Below are positions 1 through 8,995 of a stretch of 12,161 nucleotides of DNA, piece after piece. The DNA is from Bacteroidales bacterium. GTDB taxonomy: Bacteria > Bacteroidota > Bacteroidia > Bacteroidales > JAAUTT01. The translations under genes were made by a program, and so were the position numbers. The notes beneath the pieces are model-generated. The model ran no database searches and was not told where the DNA came from. It worked only from the letters and a program-made list of their open reading frames with translations. The DNA is taken from assembly GCA_012031335.1 (NCBI GenBank), contig JAAUTT010000051.1, positions 1-12,161 of the forward strand, written 5' to 3'. Each line of letters starts with the position of its first letter. Position 1 is the stretch's first letter.

Positions 1-505
1 CTGATATCCTGTAGGGACTACATCTGTGAGGAGCACTGCATCGTCATGATCCATCCATTCCGGCACTACAACAGGCCCCACATCAGCATAGGGCACCCTA
101 ACATATTCGGCCTGACCACCATCATAGCCACCAGCGGTGTGGGAATAGCCAAAAATACCTCCTACTGCCGTAGCTTCCGGGTTCGATTCATGGCAGTTAC
201 TAAAAAGTCCCTGGCGGCATAATGTACATTTTCCGCAAGCTATGTTAAACGGTACAATTACCAGATCGCCGGGTTTAAGTTTTTGAACGGAGTCGCCAAT
301 TTCTTCGACTATTCCGATAAATTCATGACCAAAAAGTTGATCCCACCCTTGTGTCGGGAACCAATCCATGATAAAGATGAAGATCGGACCCACAAATACA
401 GGAACTTACAACTCTAACAATTGCATCGTTGGGATGAAGGATTTCGGGAAAAGGTTTATGTTCGACACGAACTCTGTATGGTCCGCGATAATTCATTGCT
501 AACAT
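1..505 (-). CDS. Zinc-dependent alcohol dehydrogenase (MDR family), N-terminal part, one frameshift
   Basis: NAD(P)-dependent, zinc-containing medium-chain dehydrogenase of the threonine / formaldehyde dehydrogenase-like group (COG1063); the real substrate cannot be told from sequence. The visible 168 residues are the N-terminal catalytic domain. They hold the catalytic zinc ligands, Cys in CICGSDLH and His in GHEF, and the structural zinc cysteines in C-G-K-C-T-L-C followed by C seven residues later. The later stretch GGYDGGQAEYVRVP is typical of this subgroup. The start at 505 (MLAMNYRG) fits the usual N-terminus of the family; Met4 at 496 is the alternative. No convincing Shine-Dalgarno is visible. 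The frame breaks at the A5 run 331-335: removing one base joins VGSTF to GHEF and the protein then continues to the window edge. The family is usually about 350-400 residues, so more than half of the gene lies outside. It is transcribed divergently from the sensor gene at 898. Confidence 0.9.
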
Positions 506-897
506 AATTTAGTAATTTAACGGTTAAACATTATCTACCTTTCCTATTTACAAAATATGAACAAGTTATGCTTCTGTATACCATGGATATGCTACATTAA
601 CGATGTGTTCTTGATGATAATCGCTTCACCAAATAAAAGCAATGCCTGACACCCAAAAAAAATGAATTAAATTCCACACTTTAAGGAGCAAATCGCTGAT
701 CTATGTGTGGAAAAACATCCCCTTGTAAATATCTTTTGGTTCTTATTATGACAGATTTAATAAATCGTTAATACAAATTTGCTATCTTTAATAAGGCTGT
801 TTTTTAGTAAGATTTTCAAATAAGATAGTAACTAATGTAAGCTTAGGAATCTGTATGTATTTACTGATTTGAAATAAAAAACCATAAAAACCTAATA
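506..897. other. Divergent intergenic region, no gene seen
   Basis: This AT-rich gap separates the leftward dehydrogenase from the rightward sensor gene and must hold both promoters. I found no supportable ORF, RNA or repeat. The best promoter-like string on the plus strand is TATCTTTA at 783-790, seven of eight matches to the Bacteroidota -7 element TAnnTTTG, but it has no clear -33 TTTG at the expected spacing. It is therefore only a weak candidate for the sensor gene. Confidence 0.5.
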
Positions 898-3800
898 ATG
901 ATCAGAATTATCGAAAAAGCATTCGTATTCCTTTCAGTATTTTATGTAATGACTTCTTTTGCATATTCGCAAAACAGAAGTTTTAAGTTCGAGAAGATTA
1001 ATACTGAGCATGGATTATCTCAGGCCACAGTAAATTGCATATTTCAGGATAGCCGGGGTTATTTATGGATAGGAACAAATGATGGCCTTAATCGTTACGA
1101 CGGCTATAATTTTAAAATATTCAGGAATAGCGATACCGACAGCCTTTCGATCAGTGGCAATCTGATCACATGTATTGCTGAAGATACATGTGGCATGATA
1201 TGGGTGGGAACAAGAGATAACGGATTAAATGTGTTTGAAAGAAAAACCGGGAAATTTAAACGGTACCTGAATAAAAAACGGCGATTCAAAATCACTGAGC
1301 CACAACTCAGTCCGTTTCATTTATGTGGATCATGGTAATAACATTTGGATTTGTACCCGGGGTGGAGGGTTGAACTTATTTAACCGTGAGGAACAAAATT
1401 TTAAGATTTACCATAACCAGCCTGGAACCAAAACTTCTGTATCGGATAACTACGTTTATTCGATTACCGAAACCACCCCCGGAAGTTATTGGGTTTTAAC
1501 CGAAAGTGGAGCATTAGATAAATTTGATCCTAAAACAGGAGTTACGGAAAGTTATCAATATAATGGCAACATTGTCAAAAAAAGGGGCTTTATTGGATAC
1601 TCACTCTTTAAAGATACGAAAGGTTATCTGTGGATTGCAACTGAAGGTTACGGAGCTTACAGGTTCGATCCCACCAGTTATACTTTTCAGGAATTTAATT
1701 CAGCAACAAACGGACTTATCAATAACAATATTATTACTTCAATATTTGAAGACGATAACAAAAATATATGGTTTGGCACCGATGGTAATGGTATAATTAT
1801 ATACAATCCACTAAGCGGTGTATTCAGTTCTGTATTAAACGACAACCTGCCCGGAAGTCTCAGTAATAATGCTATTTATTACCTCTATAAGGATAAAGCA
1901 GGCACAATCTGGATTGGAACTTTTCAAGGCGGTTTAAACTTTTACAACAGATATAAGGATAAATTTACAAGCTTCAAGAACCACCCGACATCCGCAACCA
2001 GCCTGAGCAACAATTCTGTTATTTCAGTCTACGAAGACAGAGACCGAAATATTTGGGTTGGTACCGATGGAGGAGGGTTAAACCTGCTTGATCCCTTAAG
2101 CGGTAATTTCAAACATTTTAAACACGATCCTCAAAACAGCAACAGCATCAATGGGAATGTTATAAAATCTATTTCCCAGGATAGCGATGGCAATTTATGG
2201 TTCGGGACCTACGCAAACGGAGTTTGTAAATTCGATCCTCAAACAAAAAGGTACACCCGTTTCTTAACAGATGGCAATAACAGTAAAGCTATAGGAAATA
2301 ATAATGTTTGGGTAGTTTATGAAGATCGCAGTAAAAATCTATGGTTTGGCTTAATGGGGGGGAGGACTGGATTTATATAACAAAAAGGATAATACTTTTT
2401 CTCATTTTACCCATATCGAAAATGACCCTGCCAGCTTAAGTTCCATAAGTGTTAAAACAATACTTGAAGACCGGGAAGGCCGTTTTTGGGTAGGGACTGA
2501 AGGAGGTGGTCTCAATTTGTTTAACCGGACAAACGGAAAATGTAAAATATACAGCCATCAACCCAGGGAAAACAATTCACTTCCCAGCAACGATATCAGA
2601 GCAATTTTTCAGGATTCGAAGGGCGAATTGTGGATTGGTACCGCTAATGGTCTGGCAACATATAATGCAGAGAAAGATATGTTTATTACATCAGGTGTAA
2701 ACGCTTTGTTACCCAACAAAGTAATAAACGGTATTTTGGAAGATTCCGGTCAAAACCTATGGATTAGCACCAACAAAGGACTTGTTAAATACAATGTAAA
2801 AACAGCAAAGGCCAGGATTTATGACATATCGGATGGTTTGCAGGGAAACGATTTCAACTACACCTCCCAGATAAAGAGCCCTTCCACCGGTCAAATGATT
2901 TTTGGAGGGCCAAACGGAATGATTTTATTTCATCCCGAAAAAATTGATGATAACCCCGTGACTCCACCTATTGCTTTGACAGGTTTAAAAATTGCAGGGA
3001 AAGAAATTTCAATCGGCGATACCTTTAAAAACAGAGTTATATTGAAAAACGATCTGAACGAAATTGAGGAACTCAAGCTTCTAAATCGCGAAAACAATTT
3101 TGAAATTGAATTTGCAGCACTCAATTTTATTTCTCCTTTTAAAAACCAGTATAAATATATGTTAGAGGGATCGGATAAGGACTGGATAGAAGTATCTTCC
3201 CAAAAAAAGAGCCGTTAACTACATGAATTTAAAACCAGGGAAATACTTCCTGAGAATAATGGCATCGAATAACGATGGAGTATGGAATCCTGCAGAAAAA
3301 GTATTAAAAATTGTTATTCGGCCTCCCTGGTGGGCTACCTGGTGGTTCCGGATCATTATGATCATTTCACTCGGATATACCCTTTACACCTTATATCAGA
3401 TCAGGCTTAAATCGTTGAACAAGCAAAAAGAAAAGCTGGAGCAAATGGTCGAAAGAAAAACAGCCGATCTGAAACAGATGATTACGGTTATCAAGCAAAA
3501 AAGTAAAGAAATATCCGAAACGGGCGAACTTCTTCATTCAAAATCAATTGTTCTTGCCAATGGTGCTGATGAACAATCGCAGGCAGCTCAAAAAATTGAA
3601 TTTGAAGTAGAACAGGTTACCATTCATACCCAGCAAAATTCACAAAACGCTTTTCAGGCTGATTCTATAACCGCTCAAACCCTCAATGAACTTAATCTCA
3701 TAAAGGATGCATCCGAGAGAAATATCAGGGAAATGGCTCTTATAAATGATAAGATTGCAATCCTTGAAGATATGTTTCGGCAAACCAACCTCTTAAGCCT

Positions 3801-4191
3801 AAACGCATCCATTGAAGCAGCCCGTGCAGGAGAACACGGCCGCGGTTTTGCCGTGGTGGCTTCCGAAGTTAAAAAGCTCGCTGAAAGAAGCAAAATAGCT
3901 TCCGAGGAAATTGTTTCTTCAGCAAAAAAGGGGCATTGGCTACGAATGAAGCCGGTGCATTGCTTGTAAAATTTCTTCCTGAGGTGCAAAAATCGGCTAT
4001 CCTGATCCGTGAAATCTCCGCAGCCAGTCTTGAACAGAACCAGTCAATCGAAAGCATTAACCACTCCTTAAAAGATTACCTGGCTCTTTCGACAAAAACA
4101 AAACGAAATTTCGCGCGAAATTTCCGAAATATCAGGCGAATTAGATGCGCTCGCCCGATTTTTAAAAGACCAGGTTAAAACTGTTAACTAA
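898..4191 (+). CDS. Propeller / Y_Y_Y transmembrane sensor fused to an MCP signalling domain, five frameshifts
   Basis: Membrane receptor expected to sense a ligand in the periplasm and signal to a chemosensory (CheA/CheW-type) complex in the cytoplasm. Reconstructed length is about 1096 residues. Order: signal peptide 1-24 (cleavage near AYS/Q); 14 propeller repeats with the LWIGT..GGLN signature (about 39-700), enough for two seven-bladed propellers; a Y_Y_Y domain (about 731-804, with [12 protein letters not shown] and the RPPWW end); one membrane helix about 812-832; a coiled coil with [12 protein letters not shown]; then an MCP domain with glutamine/glutamate-rich helices and the hairpin tip at about 955-997 ([18 protein letters not shown], then [18 protein letters not shown]). 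No HisKA, HATPase, receiver or HAMP part is present. Frames break at A6 1273-1278, G7 2356-2362, A7 3202-3208 and A5 4094-4098 (one base too many each) and at A6/G4 3924-3933 (one too few). Repair gives one continuous protein ending [10 protein letters not shown] at 4191. The normal family relative is a hybrid two-component sensor, so this output domain is unusual. Confidence 0.88.
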
Positions 4192-4270
4192 TATTAGCTC
4201 TGTTGAATGCCGGATCAGGAAAGTGGAATAAATTGGGAAATTAGGGTAGCATCAAAACTTGAGATGGTTC

Positions 4271-4287
4271 GTATTTTAAAAAAATAC
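4271..4287 (+). terminator. Possible weak terminator hairpin
   Basis: GTATTTT and its exact complement AAAATAC are separated by AAA, and a T5 run follows six bases later (4293-4297). It lies about 80 bases after the sensor stop and before the lepA promoter, where a terminator would make sense. The stem is almost all A/T and therefore weak. Confidence 0.25.
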
Positions 4288-4328
4288 CGCTCATTTTTAA
4301 AATAGCAGTACAATTTTACCAATTTGAA

Positions 4329-4336
4329 TATCTTTG
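4329..4336 (+). promoter_or_regulatory. Bacteroidota -7 promoter element for lepA
   Basis: TATCTTTG is an exact match to the phylum's -7 consensus TAnnTTTG and sits 31 bases before the lepA start codon, giving a short leader. A clear -33 TTTG is not visible at the usual 19-21 base spacing. A GAAGGA Shine-Dalgarno-like string lies at 4351-4356, about 11 bases before the ATG. Confidence 0.55.
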
Positions 4337-4367
4337 TAACCTAAAATTTTGAAGGAAGAAAAGTTAC

Positions 4368-6155
4368 ATGGATCATATCCGGAATTTTTGCATCATAGCC
4401 CACATCGACCATGGTAAAAGTACCTTGGCCGATCGTTTGATACAGGCAACAAAAACACTGAACGAAAGAGACTTTCAGGATCAGGTGCTCGACAGCATGG
4501 ATCTGGAACGTGAGCGTGGCATAACAATAAAGAGTCATGCCATCCAAATGTCGCATAACCATAAAGGAAAAGATTATATCCTGAATTTAATCGATACCCC
4601 GGGACACGTCGACTTCTCCTACGAAGTTTCGCGTTCCATTGCTGCATGTGAGGGCGCTTTGCTTATAGTAGATGCCACCCAGGGTATTCAAGCCCAAACC
4701 ATTTCGAATCTTTATCAGGCTATCGATCATAATCTCGAAATCATTCCTGTACTCAATAAAATGGATATGGCCAGTGCCATGCCCGAAGTAGTGAAAGATC
4801 AGATTGTGGACCTTATTGGCTGCGAAAGAGACACCATCATCGAGGCCAGCGGCCGTACCGGAATGGGAGTCGACCAGATTATGGAACATATCATCGAACG
4901 CATTCCTGCTCCCAAAGGAGATTTGAATGCTCCTCTTCAGGCTTTGATATTCGACTCTGTTTTCAACCAGTTCCGAGGCGTTGTTGCGTATTTTAAGATC
5001 GTAAACGGTTCAATCCGTACGGGCGATCATGTCAAATTTTTCAATGCCAACAAGGAATATCATGCTGATGAAATCGGGGTTCTGAAACTAAAATACGAAC
5101 CCAGGGATTACCTCGGATATGGGGATGTAGGTTATATCATTTCGGGAATAAAAACTGCCCGTGAGGTAAAGGTTGGCGATACCATTACACATGTGGAAGA
5201 TCCTTGCAAAGAGGCTATTGCCGGGTTTCTCGAAGTAAAACCAATGGTATTTGCCGGGATTTATCCTACCGATGCCGATGATTATGAAGAATTACGCTAC
5301 TCAATCGAAAAACTGCAGCTAAACGACGCTTCCCTTACTTTTGTGCCCGAATCCTCTGCTGCTTTGGGTTTTGGTTTCAGGTGCGGGTTTCTGGGTTTGC
5401 TACATATGGAAATCATTCAGGAACGTCTGGATCGCGAATTTGATATGGACGTAATCACAACCGTTCCCAACGTTTCGTACAACGTTTATACCACCAAAGA
5501 TGAACTTATTGAAGTTCATAATCCTTCGGGATTACCAGCAATTACGCTTATTGACCGTATCGAGGAGCCTTATATGATTGCCCAGGTAATTTCGCAGGTA
5601 GATTATGTTGGAGCCATCATGAAACTGTGTATCGACAAACGCGGTATCCTTAAAAACCAGATTTACCTTACCACCGACCGGGTAGAACTTACATTCGATA
5701 TGCCGTTGGCCGAGATTGTATTCGATTTCTACGATAAGCTAAAAAGTATTTCCAAAGGATATGCTTCTTTCGATTATCATGTAAATGATTTCAGACCAGC
5801 CAAACTTGTAAGGCTGGATATTCTGCTCAACGGTGAAATAGTAGATGCGCTTTCGGCCCTGATCCACCAGGATAATGCCTATGATTTTGGCCGCCGTATT
5901 TGCGAAAAGCTGAAAGAACTTATACCGCGTCAACAGTTCGATATTGCCATTCAGGCTGCCATTGGTGCTAAGATTATTGCCCGGGAAACAGTTAAAGCCG
6001 TTAGAAAGGATGTTACTGCCAAGTGTTATGGTGGCGACATTTCGCGTAAACGTAAACTGCTCGAAAAACAGAAAAAAGGTAAAAAACGGATGCGCCAGAT
6101 AGGTAACGTAGAAGTGCCGCAATCGGCATTTTTGGCGGTGTTGAAATTGGATTAA
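4368..6155 (+). CDS. lepA: Elongation factor 4 (LepA), translational GTPase
   Basis: Ribosome-binding GTPase that acts on translating or assembling ribosomes; it works in the cytoplasm or at the membrane. The 595-residue product matches the usual length of about 600. GTPase motifs are all present: P-loop AHIDHGKS at 11-18, switch [14 protein letters not shown] at 76-80, NKMD at 130-133 and SGRTG near 161-165. The LepA-specific C-terminal domain is recognisable ([20 protein letters not shown], then [17 protein letters not shown]), which separates it from EF-G and TypA. The ATG at 4368 is preceded by GAAGGA and by a good promoter element. It is the only complete gene in the window without a frameshift. 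Confidence 0.98.
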   Translation: MDHIRNFCIIAHIDHGKSTLADRLIQATKTLNERDFQDQVLDSMDLERERGITIKSHAIQMSHNHKGKDYILNLIDTPGHVDFSYEVSRSIAACEGALLIVDATQGIQAQTISNLYQAIDHNLEIIPVLNKMDMASAMPEVVKDQIVDLIGCERDTIIEASGRTGMGVDQIMEHIIERIPAPKGDLNAPLQALIFDSVFNQFRGVVAYFKIVNGSIRTGDHVKFFNANKEYHADEIGVLKLKYEPRDYLGYGDVGYIISGIKTAREVKVGDTITHVEDPCKEAIAGFLEVKPMVFAGIYPTDADDYEELRYSIEKLQLNDASLTFVPESSAALGFGFRCGFLGLLHMEIIQERLDREFDMDVITTVPNVSYNVYTTKDELIEVHNPSGLPAITLIDRIEEPYMIAQVISQVDYVGAIMKLCIDKRGILKNQIYLTTDRVELTFDMPLAEIVFDFYDKLKSISKGYASFDYHVNDFRPAKLVRLDILLNGEIVDALSALIHQDNAYDFGRRICEKLKELIPRQQFDIAIQAAIGAKIIARETVKAVRKDVTAKCYGGDISRKRKLLEKQKKGKKRMRQIGNVEVPQSAFLAVLKLD

Positions 6156-6170
6156 TTAAATCTGTTCTTA

Positions 6171-6201
6171 GGTTCGGCTGAGGTTCTACCTCAGTCAAAC
6201 C
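6171..6201 (+). repeat. Hairpin 1 at the left edge of a repeat block
   Basis: GGTTCGGCTGAGG pairs with CCTCAGTCAAACC across a five-base loop TTCTA. That makes a 13-position stem with one mismatch and one G-U pair. It starts 15 bases after the lepA stop, so it could end or protect the lepA transcript. No T tract follows it, so it is not a classical intrinsic terminator. Its outer sequence (GGTT...CAAACCGAG) is shared with hairpin 2 at 6335-6365. Confidence 0.75.
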
Positions 6202-6238
6202 GAGGATTTAGGCTTTAAGTCACATGTCTGGCAGCACC

Positions 6239-6343
6239 CAAAGCTGATCTGGATGCCACAAAACCTGATCCGATTGCCTCAAATGCTGATCTGGTTGCCG
6301 AAAATTCTGATCCGGGAGGGTTAAAACCTGATCGGGTTTGACG
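6239..6343. repeat. Five degenerate 21-bp tandem repeats
   Basis: Five consecutive 21-base units start at 6239, 6260, 6281, 6302 and 6323. Each opens with A-rich sequence followed by the core CTGATC and, in most units, a G-rich end such as GGnTGCC. Units 1 and 3 are the closest to each other (CTGATCTGG.TGCC); units 2, 4 and 5 carry TGATCC or TGATCG. Unit 5 runs into hairpin 2. The 21-base period is seven codons, and the minus strand is open across the block and would read as a seven-residue repeat, but nothing else supports a gene there. The block probably belongs to one element with the two hairpins. Confidence 0.75.
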
Positions 6344-6365
6344 AAGGCAGAGCCTTCGCCAAACC
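6335..6365 (+). repeat. Hairpin 2 at the right edge of the repeat block
   Basis: GGTTTGACGAAGGC pairs with GCCTTCGCCAAACC across a three-base AGA loop, giving 13 of 14 pairs. It ends 19 bases before the start codon of the radical SAM gene. If that gene is transcribed from upstream, the hairpin lies in its leader and could affect mRNA stability or translation. It shares its outer bases and the following GAG with hairpin 1. Confidence 0.78.
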
Positions 6366-6384
6366 GAGAAAATAAGACAAATTA

Positions 6385-7334
6385 ATGAATTACCACACTT
6401 TTCCATATTCTCCCGAAGATTTCACGGCCCTTTCCGATTGTCGCCTTTGTCCCCGGAACTGCGGAGTGAACCGGACAATGGGCGAATTAGGCTACTGTAA
6501 AAGCGATGCCGGTTTTCATATCTCATCTATTTGCATCCATAAAGGCGAAGAGCCAGTAATTTCAGGTAAAAGGGTATTTGCAATATTTTCTTTTCGCGTT
6601 GCAATCTTCAATGTTTGTTCTGTCAGAACCATGAGATTAGTCAGAATAAAGGCAGCATTATGGAGAAGCAGATGACTTTTGGTGATATAATCACACAAAT
6701 CAAAGAAACCCTTGTCCAAACCGAAAATATGGTTGGTTTTGTTTCTCCATCGCATTTCATTCCTCATGTAAAGGCAATTATTAACGCTTTAAGAAACGAA
6801 GGACTCAATCCGACTTTTGTTTATAACAGCAATGGATACGATAAGGTAGAATCGTTAAAATCTCTGGAAACATATATTGATGTGTACCTCCCTGATTTTA
6901 AGTATATGGAACCGGACCTTTCGCTTGCATTCTCACAAGCACGAAATTACCCCGAAACTGCTGGTGCCGCAATTAAGGAAATGCACAGGCAAAAAGGTTC
7001 GTCACTTCGATTGAATGATGCGGGTCTTGCGGAATCGGGACTCATTATAAGGCACCTGGTTTTGCCCAATGCAGTTGAAAACTCGGTAAAAGTATTACAA
7101 TATCTGGCCGAAGAAATTTCTGAACGTCTGCATATATCGCTCATGTCTCAATACTTCCCCACGGATAAGGTCCGGCATATCCCACAATTGAACAGGATCA
7201 TTACTTCCGGTGAATACGAACAGGTAACCAATGCTTTTCATAATCTTGGCTTCCACAGAGGCTGGCTTCAGGAACCCGAAAGTAATGAACACTTCCGACC
7301 CTCGTTCAAAAACGATCAGGCTTTTGAACTATAG
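6385..7334 (+). CDS. PflX-like radical SAM protein (COG1313), one frameshift
   Basis: Predicted iron-sulfur radical SAM enzyme related to pyruvate formate-lyase activating enzymes. The substrate of this subgroup is not established, so glycyl-radical activation is only a family-level guess. Reconstructed length is 316 residues. The radical SAM cluster motif CxxxCxxC is Cys73, Cys77 and Cys80 (CNLQCLFCQNHE). An N-terminal cysteine set, Cys19, Cys22, Cys26 and Cys38 (CRLCPRNCGVNR, then GYC), is characteristic of this group. The frame breaks at the A4 run 6568-6571: adding one A gives GKKGICNIFFSRC and restores the cluster motif, which neither fragment alone holds intact. The ATG at 6385 is the natural start of the cysteine-rich head. 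It lies 229 bases after lepA, beyond the repeat block, and there is no clear promoter of its own. Confidence 0.87.
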
Positions 7335-7654
7335 TTTTTCTTTCATTTAAAAAAAGAAATGGCCGGCCCCAGATTTGGACAACACTTTCCATTTCATGTC
7401 TGATCTTAGCATAAGCCTCAGCTCTAAAAAATCATTAGCGGAATAATTGTCCCGCTTCAGACAGTAGCTTTAGTCGAATGAAGTTCTGATAAAGCATCTA
7501 AAAATCAGGGAATGGATATAAAAGTTTGCCAAAAAGAAAAATATTCCTGGTAGAAATACATACAATCTCTTAAGGAAAAGTGCAATTAGAAATTTCTTTA
7601 GTATCTATGCATACCAAAACAGGAAGCATAAAATTGAATATAATCTCCAAAATC
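7335..7654. other. Intergenic region before the mannanase, no gene seen
   Basis: No supportable ORF or RNA gene was found. Directly after the radical SAM stop there is an A/T-only inverted repeat (TTTCTTT at 7337-7343 with AAAGAAA at 7353-7359) that might weakly end transcription. AAAGTTTG around 7520 is one base off the TAnnTTTG promoter element and is a weak candidate for the mannanase promoter. An in-frame extension of the mannanase back to a GTG at 7580 is open but would precede the signal peptide, so it is not taken as coding. Confidence 0.45.
7437..7456. terminator. Small hairpin, possible terminator
   Basis: AGCGGAA pairs with TCCCGCT (one G-U pair) across a six-base loop, about 100 bases after the radical SAM stop. 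It is preceded by an A6 run, so on the minus strand the stem is followed by a T6 tract. No minus-strand gene needs it there, and on the plus strand no T tract follows. Its role is therefore doubtful. Confidence 0.25.
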
Positions 7655-8967
7655 ATGAAAAAGTTAGTTTATGTTTTTTTATGTATGATAGTTGTTTCAT
7701 CTCAACTTAGTTTGCATGCTCAAAAGAAAAGCGACTTTATAAAAGTTGAAAAAAACAAACTCGTCATTCATGATAAACCTTATTATTTCTGTGGAACAAA
7801 TTTCTGGTATGGATATTACCTTGGATCGAAAGGTATAACCGGCGACCGGGAGCGTCTTAAACGTGAACTCGATCGTTTTGTATTGTTGGGAATTAATAAT
7901 TTACGCATCCTGGCAGCTTCCGAAGCCTGCACTTTTGAGGGAACCCTGAAACCAGCCATCCAGCCTTCAAAAGGAATATACGACGAGGAGCTGCTCGACG
8001 GACTCGATTTCCTGCTTGCCGAAATGGGCAAAAGAAAAATTTACGGCGTGCTTTTCCTGAATAATTTCTGGCAATGGAGCGGAGGCATGTCTCAATATGT
8101 ATCATGGACCGATGGTTCTGAAATGATTGATCCGACACAAGGAGACTGGAATAAGTTTTACGACTACACATCTTCGTTTTATGCCAATCAAAAAGCAAAC
8201 GAGTTATGGCGTCAATATATTCAAATGCTGGTTAACCGGAAAAACAAATATACCGGCATTCTTTACAGGGACGACCCTGCTATTATGTCCTGGCAACTGG
8301 CAAATGAACCCAGGGGAGGCGAAGGTACTAACGGCAGCAAAACCATTGACGATTATTTCAGGTGGATAGACCAGTCGGCAGCTTATATACATTCGCTTGA
8401 TCCCAATCATCTTGTATCCACAGGAAGTGAAGGTGCTATGGGAACTAAAGGAAATGCCGTTAATTTTGAAAAAGCTCATCAGTCAAAACATGTGGATTAT
8501 CTCACCTTTCATCTTTGGGCTAAAAACTGGGGCTGGTTTAATGGATACCGGTATAACGAAACGCTGGAAAATTCAAAAACCAATGCCGCCAGATATATCA
8601 ACGAGCATGTGGAAGTAGCGAAAAAGCTTGGCAAACCAATCGTTATGGAAGAGTTTGGTATAGACCGCGACTCATCCCGTTGCATGCCAGGAACACCGGT
8701 AACAGCCCGCGACGCTTATTTCAGCTTTATTTTTGACCTGGTTGCTGAGCATGCTAAAATGGATCGCCACTTATGGGTACCAATTTCTGGGGTTGGGGAG
8801 GCGAAGCCCAACCAATATCACCGGATGGGAAAGTGAGCAACTTAAGTCCTTTTCTGGCCGACCCGTGGCAGGAACCACAAGGCCTCAATTCGGTATTTGA
8901 TTCGGATAAATCGACAATTAAAATTATACAGGATCATGCCAGACTTATGAATGGCCTTTCCAGATAA
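7655..8967 (+). CDS. Secreted GH5 beta-mannanase-like glycoside hydrolase, one frameshift
   Basis: Endo-acting glycoside hydrolase that most resembles GH5 subfamily 7 enzymes, which cut beta-1,4-mannans; it is exported to the periplasm or beyond. Reconstructed length is 437 residues. A signal peptide covers 1-22 (basic MKK, hydrophobic core, cleavage near HA/Q), with no lipobox. The TIM-barrel catalytic pair is visible: the acid/base is Glu218 in WQLANEPR and the nucleophile is probably Glu333 in IVMEEFG. HLWAKNWGWF and NFWGWGGEAQP, typical of the mannanase substrate cleft, are also present. Met at 7655 was chosen because it opens the signal peptide. The frame breaks at the G3 run 8775-8777: adding one G gives HLWGTNFWGWGGEA and restores the C-terminal 60 or so residues, including the final barrel strand. 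No SusC/SusD genes lie nearby, so in this window it is not part of a classical polysaccharide utilisation locus. It converges on the kinase gene with a 28-base gap. Confidence 0.88.
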
Positions 8968-8995
8968 AATTACTTAACAAGTTAAAACAATTATA

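Noticed and set aside
3924..3933. Programmed ribosomal frameshifting at the A6G4 slippery-looking run in the MCP part
   Set aside because: Nine other unrelated frameshifts at mononucleotide runs in the same window make a shared sequencing cause far more likely.
898..4191. Separate short genes for each fragment of the sensor
   Set aside because: The fragments start inside propeller or MCP domains, mostly from GTG/TTG or internal ATG codons, and join into one protein when single bases in or beside mononucleotide runs are corrected.
6215..6406. Minus-strand ORF of 63 codons with a seven-residue repeat pattern
   Set aside because: It is an open frame created by the 21-bp repeats and hairpins, overlaps the start of the radical SAM gene and has no ribosome-binding or promoter signal.
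7361..7368. GGCCGGCC eight-base palindrome
   Set aside because: A lone short palindrome without flanking repeats or a motif context; no function can be supported.
8974..8985. TTAAC-AA-GTTAA palindrome between the convergent mannanase and kinase genes
   Set aside because: A five-base A/T-rich stem with a two-base loop and no T tract is too weak to call a terminator.
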